Source: Rhipidocladum racemiflorum (Eukaryota > Streptophyta > Magnoliopsida > Poales > Poaceae). From it: a DNA stretch of 64,000 nucleotides. Under the pieces are notes generated by a model that worked only from the letters and a program-made list of their open reading frames with translations, made no database searches and was not told the origin of the DNA. A program made the translations under genes and the position numbers. Shown piece by piece: positions 55,160 through 64,000 of the stretch (position 1 is its first letter; each line of letters opens with the position of its first letter). The stretch lies in the NCBI GenBank assembly GCA_036346355.1, contig CM070584.1:51109097-51173096 (forward strand), given 5' to 3'.

Positions 55160-56140
55160 TGTTTGGGCCTGTGTGCCGCACGCCCCATATAAACCCCGTG
55201 AGGTCACAAATGGGTTTTTGTTCGCAAGAGAAACGAAAACAATGAAGTTGTAAGGTACAAGGCAAGGCTTGTCGCTCAAGGTTTCACTCAACGTCCTGGG
55301 GTTGATTATGAAGAAACCTATTCTCCGGTCATGGGTGGAATTACCTTTAGATACTTGATCTCAATGGCAGTCAACTTGAAGTTGAAAATGAAGCTAATGG
55401 ATGTTGTCACAAAGATATTTGTATGGAAACTTGGATTCGGAGATATACATGAAAGTACCTAAGGTATCCCTATCCCGAACCAAGACAGAGCAAATGAGAA
55501 ACCTATACGATGTGAAATTGAAGAAATCAATGTATGGGCTAAAACGATCGAGGAAGAATGTGGTACAATCGTTTGAGTGACTTTCTCTGCAAGAAAGGCT
55601 ACGAACAAATGAAGATTGTCCATGTGTATTTATACAACGATCCACGAATGGATTTTGTATAATCTCCGTCTATGTAGATGACTTGAACATCATTGGGACG
55701 GATGAGGAAATTGAAGAAGCATGCACATACTTGAAATCTGAGTTTGAAATGAAAGACTTGGGTAAAACCAAGTTACTGTTTAGGCTTGCGGCTTGAACAT
55801 GTCCAAGGCGGAATCTTGGTACACCAAGCATCCTACACGCAGAAAAGTGTTGGAGAGATTTGGCTTTGAAAAGGCATACCCCGCAAAGACCCCAATGGTT
55901 GGAAGGTCACTCCAAGGCACCTAGACCCGCATGTGCCTAAAGAAGAGGGGAGGAAGTCCTGGGAGCGAATTCCCATACTTGAGTGCAATTGGAGCGCTCA
56001 TGTACCTTGCGAATAGCACTAGGCCGGACATTGCGTTCGTAGTGAATTTGCTAGCACTGCAGATGGCAGAACCCACCAAAAGGCATTGGAAAGGGTGAAG
56101 GACATCTTCCGTTACCTTCAAGGAAGCAAAGACCTCGGCT
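55160..56140 (+). pseudogene. Copia reverse transcriptase (element 2)
   Basis: Frames in pieces: ARLVAQGFTQRPGVDYEETY-type start near 55265, MGGITFRYLISMAVNLKLK at 55330, SVYVDDLNIIGTDEEIEEAC near 55665 with intact YVDD, then LIRNS-type end near 56040. Several single-base indels break the frame. Confidence 0.8.
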
Positions 56141-56149
56141 TGTTTCTGA

Positions 56150-56694
56150 AGAAACAATGAATTGAATTTAGTTGGCTACGCCGATCTTTGGGTACCTATC
56201 GGACCGCATCTTGGCAAGTCACAAGCGGGTATGTTTTCCTTTGCGGTGGAACAGCAATTTCTTGGAAGTCGTCTAAGCGGACTCTTGTCTCGACATCGAC
56301 TAACCACTCGTAAATCATTGCATTGTATGAAGCCTCTCAGAATGTGCATGGCTTGAAGAATGGTTCACCACATCCGTAAATCATGTGGTGCGAACATGGA
56401 ACAAACCCCACTATTATCTATGAAGATAATGCAGCTTGTGTTGCACAAGTACAAATGGGATATGTGAAGAGTAACCTTACAAAGCATATCAACCCCAAGT
56501 TCTTTTATGCTCATGAAATGCATAAGATGAACGAGATAAAGATACTGCATACTAAGTCGTGTGAAAATCTCGCAGATTTATTAACTAAGTCACTCCCGGC
56601 ATCTTCCTTTGAAAGATGTGTTAGAGGAATCGGGATGTTGAGGCTTAGAGAAGTGCAGATTTCAGGGGGAGAATTTTCACATACTCTTACATAA
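56150..56694 (+). pseudogene. Copia RNase H (element 2)
   Basis: 56162-56356 and 56383-56694 together give the domain (NLVGYADLWVPIGPHLGKSQ; IIYEDNAACVAQVQMGYVKS; TKHINPKFFYAHEM; LADLLTKSLPASSFERCVRG), frame-shifted relative to each other. The catalytic Asp block is altered at the start. Confidence 0.82.
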
Positions 56695-56941
56695 ATCTCA
56701 AACATGAAGTTTGAGTACCCAACGTAAATCTTGAAGATTAACATTGAAGTTTGGGTGGATTGTACTCTTTTCCTTAAGTAAGTTTTTCGTTGAAGTTTTC
56801 TTACATAAGGTTTTTGATGAGGCAATCTGTGCAACACAGCAAGCGTATGCTATGTACTCTTTCTCCAATTATTTTTCCCACTGGGTTTTTATGGAGTTTT
56901 AATGAGGCATATGCATCTCATGATGAAGAGTCCAAGGGGAG

Positions 56942-57160
56942 TGTTAGGAAACGGATTCGTATCCGATATGGACTCTTCCTTATCTCTAAGCGTAACCGCT
57001 ATATATAGGAGGCAGTGGTCACCCGCGTTATCTGAAAGCATCTGAGAATAATAAAGCAGATCCGTTCCTCCTCATATTGTGTCTCTCGCCCTCTCTTTCT
57101 GTTCTCCAGTTTAGATCTATTAGGCAACCCCGGACTATTCGATAGCGAGGTTGTCTAACA
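56942..57160 (+). repeat. 3' LTR of copia element 2
   Basis: 219 bp, preceded by the purine tract CCAAGGGGAG and followed by CGTAC. Confidence 0.92.
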
Positions 57161-57415
57161 CGTACAACGGAACGCTGCTTTCGAATTTGTTCCCAGTTGC
57201 ACGGCCAAAAGACAAGAAAATGATCTGAAACCGACGCGGCCTCCCAATCGATGGCTCTTCGCTGTCGGACCCTCCGATTCTTTTCCTACTCCGAGCGAGT
57301 TACGGAGGCGCTTCCAGGCGCCTGTCTGTTGCATAGTGCATGCGCTGGTTTGTAGTGAAGTGCGGTGCCATATGTTCGTGTCGCCCCTTGTCTTTCAAAC
57401 TACTAGTATAAGATA

Positions 57416-57849
57416 CTAGAAGAGCAAGCGCGCCGCACGCCGCGCGCTAACGGAAAACGGAAAAAGTTAGGAGAAAAGGCATATAGATAGAGATGCACAT
57501 TTATTTCCGTTCATAAAAATATTTTTTTTCAGGAAAAACGGAGAAAAGACCTGAATGTAAGGAGCGGGAACATATTCGCTATATTTTTGGACTTGATCGC
57601 TACCCTAAAAAATTAGAAAATGGCTCGCTCACAATTCGCATTTAACGGGAGCCTCTCTCCGTAAAGTAACGAGATGAGGACCTAAACGCAAATCGAGGAA
57701 ACTATTCATAAACTTGTAGGGACCTATATGTAATTTGGAGAAATGAAGGAACTTTTTGTGAAAACGCCGGACTATTTTGCCAAAGAGCCGGCTGGACACG
57801 TGGACAGCCGGAGCTTTCATGGAAGCTCCCGAAAGTGTTTTAGGTAGTA
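57416..57849 (-). mobile_element. Helitron-like non-autonomous element, 434 bp (copy 3)
   Basis: On the minus strand begins A|TACTACCTAAAAC, aligns with 17812-18211 throughout (GCGTTTAGGTCC, CGTTAAATGCGAATT, GAGCGAGCC) and ends with a GC hairpin (57429-57448) then TTCTAG|T, the Helitron 3' signature. Non-coding. Confidence 0.6.
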
Positions 57850-59444
57850 TTGCTAAGAGGTACAAGAAATTTAAAGGATAAGAATACCACTTTTGATACC
57901 TTGTATTACTATTTTAATTTAATTTTTGGTCACCTCTTAAGCATGGTAAAAAAAAAGTCTCTTTTCTGGTGGAGTACTGTTCTGCATTCAGGAGATGCCT
58001 TGTCTAATAGAAAGTCTGAAAGTGTCCTGCACCATTTGCTCCTCAGGGTCTATGCCTTTTTGCTTTCTAGAGAGGGGAAAAGCGTGGGAGATTAACGTCA
58101 CAAACCTTAATTTCGTTTCTTTATTAGCTTGACCCTTGAGGTTGCGTTGCATCTGCCTAACTCGCTCTTCAAGGTCGCCATTGCTAATAGTACCTGCAGG
58201 CTAATAGTACCTGCAGGTAGTACGTTCAGCATCACCTCATATTCAGAATTAATAGCATGACATGCAACATTTCACCAGAAATTATTCCAGGAAAGTCACA
58301 AGCACGCGCGCGCGCACAAAAGTGGAGAAAAGGACCACTCAGTTATACAACATGTGGATTCAACGTAACCCACTGATGGGCCAGACAAACGATTTGATTA
58401 ATTTCACACCGTGCTTTGCGAATTTGCAACCCTTGGTGCTGTGCAAGTCCAACTGAATGATTGAAAACGACCCGGTTCGCTTGTCAACAAAGATGTAATC
58501 ACTGTAAGCAAAGCAAGTGGGGGAGAATTATATTTGTCCGAACATATCACGTGTCTGAAAGCCCAGTACCAGAAGAAAGCTCAACCGACGATTGCCAGGG
58601 ACAGCCATGCCTTGTTTAAAAATAGATTAAAGGAGCGATCACGAGATGTTAACATTGCTAGCTTTGTGTTCAAATAGACGGTTAGATATGTTTGTATATT
58701 GTATATGTGCAAATCTTCTAAGTATAGAAGTTGGAGATTATGCCGGATACATTTGTAACAATGAGTTGTATTCTGTTGTCATATCCTCATCAACAGTAGC
58801 AATCAATATAACAAGCAGCCCACGGCAGATGCTTGACGGTGTGGGCTTCCTAATTTTGTTCACTCTGTTAGTCTGTTGCTTGTAATCTCAAGTCAATGGT
58901 TGCACATGTGCAAGGCTAAGCTGCCTGGACTACTATTGATTGAACTAAATAGTTTGCATCCATGTACTTGCAATCATGAGTTAACACATGGTTGCAGTCA
59001 GGAGTCAGGACTCAGGAGATCGAACGGATAGTAATAGTTTAATTTATTTACCAATGCTTTCTTTTGGGCGTGAATTCATCTGGAATACTATTGAACTAGG
59101 TACTCTCCTGGCCCACACGTTGCTTTGGTGGAAGAAAACATCCAGGTAGATAGGGATTTTAATAGAGAGAGAATTTTTTTTAGAAAAAAACCCTAAATTA
59201 AGGAAACAAAAATTACTGATTGTTTTTAAAAAAATAAATATTTTTAAAATACTGTAGCTACCTATCTCGGGCGTTGCAGTTCACGTGTGGTGCCCTCCGA
59301 TCTATCTCTCCAACAATATTGATATAGATAGGTAGATGTTCAAAATGGATTAAAGAAGAACGTAACTGTGGCCTGTTTAATGATAGTGTTCCATGTGATC
59401 AACACATATATTGTCTTACGTAAGACAGAAGGGTTATAAGAACA
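57850..59444. other. Intergenic DNA
   Basis: No gene recognised. Contains a tandem duplication of CTAATAGTACCTGCAGG at about 58184-58217 and a short (GC)n run at 58304-58315. ORFs of 64-81 codons have no domain. Confidence 0.4.
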
Positions 59445-59452
59445 GATGGGGT

Positions 59453-59848
59453 CAGGGTTCACAAAATCGCTTAATTTTTATTGATTTTTACGAAAATCGA
59501 TTATATCGAGTCGAATCGGTTGATAAATCGGCCCAATTCAAAAAATTTAGAAAAAATTATGTGACGTAAATTGGTAAAAGATCGGTGAAAATCACTCAAT
59601 TTTTGACAAAAATCGACGAAAATTGGTTAAAAAGCCATCCGCCCAAAAGGTTCAACTTGTCAATCTTTTTTTTTTTTTTTTGAGAAAACCAAATGATTTC
59701 CTTTTTCTTTTTTAATTTGTTTTGAATTATTTTTCAAATGCTTGATTTCGAAACTTTTCGGTTTTTTATGACTTTTGCTTGATTTTCGTGGTAAACCGGT
59801 ATCACCGAGATCTCGATTTTTAATTTGAAAATGGTTTGGTTAACCTTG
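59453..59848. mobile_element. hAT MITE, CAGGGTTC family, 396 bp (copy 2)
   Basis: Ends CAGGGTTCACAAAATCG / ...TAACCTTG with perfect 8 bp duplication GATGGGGT (59445-59452; 59849-59856). The interior CGAAAATCGA motifs are more decayed than in copies 1 and 3. Confidence 0.85.
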
Positions 59849-60184
59849 GATGGGGTCATATAATACTTGTCAGGTGAGATAGTCGTTCAAACTTCAGAGC
59901 AAGGGAAGCGAATGTGAGCGTAAAGAGAGAGACACAGTTGATTTCTTTTTTTATCTTGCGGAGAAGAAAGGAAGAATGGACGACCGATACTAACCCGTAT
60001 TTATATATTAGTAAAGATGGCTCCGAGTCAGTACTTTTATATGCAACTTACGGATTCTGTAGCCTGTAGTAGTGAGTTCGTCAGCTTCTGTTGTCGTTCC
60101 AGTAGGTCTTTGGTTGTAACAGTGTAGGCATAGGAGAAGACTGATTCCTAGCCCTTCTACTCTCACGCATCGTTATCGTTTTGA

Positions 60185-60375
60185 ATATCGACACATTTTC
60201 AAAACACAAGTTTAATCACTAATTTTTATTATAATATATTTATAAAACTCAATAAAATTATAATACTATGAAACTATTTTTTGAGACAAATCTACACATA
60301 TAATTTTCATATATCTAATTTAAATATCTAAAAAGATATTGATAGTTAAAGTTTTAAAATTTTGGCTGTATCTAT
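60185..60375. mobile_element. Stowaway-like MITE fragment
   Basis: Shares TTAATCACTAATTTTTATTA and TATAATATATTTATAAA with 62165-62370 and more loosely with 38871-39097; both ends decayed. Confidence 0.5.
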
Positions 60376-60935
60376 CTCTAAAATGGTAATTATCTGTGTG
60401 ACTGAGAAAGTATTTACTAAGGTAAGGAAGGGAGCAGAGGGGGATCTGCGGAAGGTGAAAAGTTTGAAGTCCATTCTTTCTTTTGTACAGTACGTAGATT
60501 GCACAACCTACCGCTCAGTGGGAGGTCGGAGCAGCTACATCGACGGCGGAGATGATACCATTGCCTAGCCCAAGCCCATTCATTCGATGAGGCAACAGTG
60601 CAAACCACCAGTGGCCATACGTTTCAAGCCAACACGCCAAGGCCCTTGTCCTTCGGTGGCCTATCTTGATGTGTGCCACTTCGCCAGACAGGAGATTCCT
60701 CTTGGACGTCACCTCGTCTGGGCCACGAGCCTGCAGGCTGAAGCTATAGACCACGCATAAACGCTCGTTTCACCAGAGTCATCACTCATCACCATCTTTA
60801 TATTTTCCAATTTAAAGCTTTGGAAGCATCCTACTGACAGCATTTGGGCAAAATAGAATGAGCAATCAGCATGCACTCTGCCTGCTTCGTTGCACATTTC
60901 AGCTGGAACAAATGTGACATAATTAGACTTCACAT
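60376..60935. other. GC-mixed intergenic DNA, no gene recognised
   Basis: 60420-60900 has gene-like composition and minus-strand ORFs of 63-122 codons (for example a KMVMSDDSGETSVYAWS segment) that overlap in different frames. It may be a captured gene fragment, but no family is recognised. Confidence 0.3.
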
Positions 60936-60939
60936 GGAT

Positions 60940-61670
60940 GGTTGAGAAAATAGGCATTTGCAAAACATAATATGAGGCAGACAACTTGCTGAAATTTATA
61001 ATTCGGATTTCTCTTATGGTGATTGTGCAATAATAAGAGACCAACTTGAAACTTATATTCTTCATGTGAGAAACCATGGTGCCTTCGCTGCTTGTAAAGA
61101 TCTTGCAATTTTAGCTACAAAGATGGTTGAAACTGAAAAACATATGGTTTTCCTATTACAAACTCATTGAGTTGGCATTGTTATTGCTGATGTCAACGGC
61201 ATCTGTCGAAAGAGCCTTTTCAACAATGAAAATTATCAAATCTAAATTGCGCAACAAGATTAATATGGTTCGTTCAATTACTTGATGGTTTGCTATATCG
61301 AGCGAGACATATTTAAAACACTTGATGATGTTACCATTATGTGACGATTCCAAAGCATGAAGACTCAAAAAATGAATTTACCTCGTACTAGGCGTGATTA
61401 GCACATTAGTGGTACGTGATGCATTGATTTCAATACTTCAATATGAATATGTTTTTTTATGTTACATGATGCACTAATCAACGTTTTTTTTATCTTGCAG
61501 AGTCTCTTTTGGTGTGGCTGGATCTTTGTTAGTGAATCGTCGAAGCGTTGATAGTGTCGTAATGAGGTGCTTGTCACATCTTTCTTTGTTTTTACCCATG
61601 AATGTTCACATGTGTATTGCACTATGCTTTTAGTAAACAAAAGCTTGTTGCAGTTCTTAAATTTGCTTAT

Positions 61671-61727
<57 letters not shown>

Positions 61728-61792
61728 TTGTTCGCGTTTATAGTCGTAGTCATGTTTGCCTAGGCTCCTAAAATTTTCTGGCTCCGCCACTG
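60940..61792 (+). pseudogene. hAT transposase C-terminal remnant and 3' end
   Basis: 61020-61330 read on the plus strand gives a decayed version of the TTF-type hAT C-terminus (LIELALLLLMSTASVERAFS, then TMKIIKSKLRNK), the region used for dimerisation. Stops interrupt it. The element ends at CTGGCTCCGCCACTG (61778-61792), a common hAT terminus in plants. The 5' end and N-terminal domains are not in sight. Confidence 0.7.
61674..61724. repeat. TA dinucleotide microsatellite
   Basis: About 25 uninterrupted TA units inside the hAT remnant. Confidence 0.95.
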
Positions 61793-61822
61793 ATCACGAG
61801 GGGCATCCCGCATGCCATATTA

Positions 61823-62117
61823 GGCCATGCCTAATGCACAAATGCTTAGATAGATGTTTAAAGAGAAAGAAACAATGTAATATCATGAAACATCTATTCA
61901 AGAGTCGAGACTCCAATGCAAGCATCTCTTTTATAAATATTTAGATGTTATATTATCTATTAATCATATATAGTTATACACATAAGCACCTGTTAACACA
62001 TGAGTGCTTAACTAAGCATCGATGCTTCAAATTAAGCACCTTATTTATCCTATGTGGTAAGAAAAATCGGTTTTTCATTGTTAAGCATCTCTTTAAGCTC
62101 ATGCATTGTACATGGCC
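61823..62117. mobile_element. Tourist-like (PIF/Harbinger) MITE, 295 bp
   Basis: GGCCATGCCTAATGCA at left and the complement of TGCATTGTACATGGCC at right, flanked by TTA on both sides (61820-61822; 62118-62120). The interior repeats AAGCATC and AAGCACC. Confidence 0.78.
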
Positions 62118-62164
62118 TTATAGGATCAATCAGGCAGGGAAAACAAGGTGCGTCGGTCGATCTT

Positions 62165-62370
62165 TGCGTACTACTCCTCTGGTCATAAATATTTATTGTT
62201 TTGGATATTGATATGGTTTGTAAAATACATATTTGGTCACTAACTTCTGTTATAATATATTTATAAAATCCAATAAAATTATAATAATAATACTACAAAA
62301 GTACTTTTTTGAGATAAATCTACATATATAATTTAAAAAATATTGATAATTAAAATTTTGTAGGTAGTAG
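62165..62370. mobile_element. Stowaway-like MITE
   Basis: CTACTCCTCTGGTCATAAAT start and TATTTATAAAATCCAATAAA interior shared with 60185-60375. Confidence 0.5.
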
Positions 62371-62505
62371 TATCTATTCTCCTCCTCAACTACAGGGCGA
62401 AACAGGACGAAGAGCGGACGGCCGAGGGGCGTTGTGCGGGAGGTCCTAGATCACATGGTGTTGGCCATTGGCGCCAACTTGCCAAGTTGTGCCGCGCGTC
62501 GGAAG

Positions 62506-62903
62506 CAGGGTTCACAAAATCGACGATTTTCGGTTTATTTTCGCGATTTTCGCCCATATCGTCGCGCCCCGATATCAAAAACCGGTCGATAAACCGATCC
62601 GATTCAAAAAAATTCGAAAATTCAAAAAAAAATACGTAAAACTGGTCGGAAAATCGGTCGATTTTCGTCAAAAAAACGTCGAAAATCGCTACTAAAAATC
62701 TATTGCACAAAAAGTTCAACAAGGTCGTCGATTTTCCACAAGAAATCGTCGATTTTCCATGAAATCGACGATTTTTTGAACTTTTTTTTGAAAAAATTTG
62801 GGTTTTGAATTTATCCGATTTTTAACGATTTTCGACTCGTTTTTTGCGATTATCGAAAATTACTGTTCATCCGAAAATCGCCAAATTGATTTTGTGAACC
62901 CTG
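62506..62903. mobile_element. hAT MITE, CAGGGTTC family, 398 bp (copy 3)
   Basis: Ends CAGGGTTCACAAAATCG and complement of CAGGGTTCACAAAATCA; perfect 8 bp duplication GTCGGAAG (62498-62505; 62904-62911). The best preserved copy, with dense CGATTTTCG/CGAAAATCG motifs on both sides of the centre. Confidence 0.9.
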
Positions 62904-63040
62904 GTCGGAAGGTGGGGTTGTTTGGGAGGATGACCAGGGTTGGGCCGCGCGTGGGGCCGGCAAAGCTGATCACGGACAGTTTGTGGTTGTCAACGCCCCG
63001 TTCCTGGTGTGTCCCTGTCTCTGGCTCCCTAGTATCATAG

Positions 63041-63842
63041 TAGGGATGTGATCGGATCGGATACGGTCGAATATCGTCCTATTCATATCCGTATCTGTAT
63101 TTTTTATCGAATACAGGATCGAATACGAATAGTGTCGAATACAGAATCGAATACGAATTATACAGGATAATATCAGCTACGAATACGGATCGAATACGGA
63201 TCGGAATCAACATGGATACGAATAATATTAGTCGGATATTTTAAAATCCAATTTCAGTTTTTTTTCCAAAATCGGTCCAAATTTAAATTCAAAATTCAAA
63301 AAGAAATCTATTTGTATATCTTTTTTTTTTGCCTTTTTATCCCTAGCTTATCATACATGTGACTATGTGGGTAACAATGTACCCCATTGCAATAATTGAA
63401 CCAAATGATTTGCAGCTGGCATATGCTGCTGAATCCTAAGTAGCCCTCCTGAAACGCCACTTGCCAATTTCTGTACCATCTTTACCCAAATATCTCCAAA
63501 TTAGCATCTAGCACACATGAACACATTATATCTTGTCATCCAATGCAGACCCCAGTCTCTGAAACAGTGAAACATGTTAAATTGTTAATGTGTTATTCTG
63601 AAACGTGTTATTCGGATAATATCCGTATGTCATATTCGGATATTATCCGAACAAAAACTCGGATATTCCATATCCATCGGATAATCAGTGTTCCATATCC
63701 GTATCCGTATCCATGTAAATTATCAATATCCATATCCTTATCCGAGAAATCAACTGGATATCTGTGAAACTATCCAAATCATCATCCAAATCAATTCGGT
63801 CGGTCGGTCGGTCGGAAAATATCCATACCAGTTCCATCCCTA
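63041..63842. mobile_element. hAT-like MITE rich in GGATA/TATCC, 802 bp
   Basis: TAGGGATGTGATCGGATCGG left, complement of TAGGGATGGAACTGGTATGG right; perfect 8 bp duplication TATCATAG (63033-63040; 63843-63850). Subterminal arrays of CGAATACGAAT and TATCCGTATCCG. Contains a (GGTC)n run near 63800. Related in style to 21449-22526. Confidence 0.85.
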
Positions 63843-63951
63843 TATCATAGTATGTGCTTCTTCTCTTTCTCTATGTATGCATGTGTATGGATCGTTGAAA
63901 CCACTCGTGCAGATCGCAAGGATTCCAGATTTGACATTCTTCTAAGAGCAT

Positions 63952-64000
63952 CTCCAGCAAGGGCCTCTAAAATAGTATCCCTATTTTCGTTTGAGGGACT
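63952..64000. mobile_element. Start of a MITE running off the window
   Basis: AGAGCATCTCCAGCAAGGGC is the common end of grass MITEs with AGAGCATCTCCA termini; the right end lies outside. Confidence 0.4.

Larger units (their letters stand above)
50270..57160 (+). mobile_element. Ty1-copia retrotransposon 2 (full length, ORFs broken)
   Basis: 6891 bp, LTRs 50270-50485 (216 bp) and 56942-57160 (219 bp), perfect target duplication CGTAC (50265-50269; 57161-57165). Same family as element 1: shared LTR core, primer site, hairpin-rich leader, short gag and pol order. The LTR pair differs at a dozen or so positions, so it is older than element 1. It lies head to head with the carboxylesterase. Confidence 0.95.

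Noticed and set aside
58638..58645. ATCACGAG matching the 8 bases after the hAT end at 61792
   Set aside because: No hAT 5' terminus follows it, and one chance 8-mer match is expected in a window of this size.
1..64000. CRISPR arrays, operons, ribosome-binding sites, rRNA
   Set aside because: Intron-containing plant genes and plant transposons throughout; no spaced identical repeats or prokaryotic signals were seen.

Overview
The window is nuclear DNA of a flowering plant, almost certainly a grass. The signs are two very GC-rich short-intron genes set in AT-rich repeats, Stowaway- and Tourist-type MITEs, CACTA-type subterminal repeats, and nested Ty1-copia and Ty3-gypsy LTR retrotransposons. 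No rRNA gene, functional tRNA or CRISPR array is visible. Only two genes look intact: a SHI-related-sequence (SRS/LRP1-type) transcription factor at 446-1419 (minus, two exons) and a class I plant carboxylesterase at 48943-49920 (minus, no intron). Everything else is intergenic DNA built by transposons, with broken coding relics inside them.

Layout. 1-2000: SRS gene and flanks. 1998-10220: Tourist MITE, CACTA-like subterminal repeats, a complete 1.6 kb Ty1-copia-derived element that keeps only a gag zinc knuckle (5159-6795, target duplication TTCAG), a foldback MITE, a decayed CACTA-type ORF with DUF8039-like and Ulp1-like parts, and a diverged tandem repeat. 10226-17803: copia element 1 on the minus strand, with seemingly identical 219 bp LTRs (duplication AAACC) and an 899 bp solo LTR of another family inside its gag. 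17812-23200: Helitron-like repeats and three hAT MITEs. 23229-31040: two decayed hAT transposons, one carrying a captured terpene synthase exon. 31041-39100: MITEs, a second solo LTR inside a Stowaway element, an 891 bp hAT derivative. 39222-46692: a decayed gypsy element without integrase, split by a 1362 bp copia-type solo LTR. 46693-50269: gene fragment, MITE, carboxylesterase and its proximal promoter. 50270-57160: copia element 2 (plus strand, duplication CGTAC), inserted about 350 bp upstream of the carboxylesterase start. 57166-64000: Helitron-like repeat, hAT, Stowaway and Tourist elements and a hAT transposase remnant.

The most unusual signal is in the long untranslated leaders of the two related copia elements (50486-52540 plus; 15530-17584 minus). 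Each leader carries a dispersed series of short hairpins with an invariant C-A(C/T)GAA-G core and stems that differ from hairpin to hairpin but stay complementary, from 3 to 7 base pairs. The first one overlaps the primer-binding site. That site matches the anticodon arm of tRNA-Ile rather than a tRNA 3' end, and its only apparent mismatch falls on the wobble base that is inosine in the mature tRNA. I do not recognise this hairpin system from described elements.

Functionally, the two host genes are unrelated (developmental regulator; alpha/beta hydrolase). The rest records rounds of insertion, LTR recombination and gene-fragment capture.
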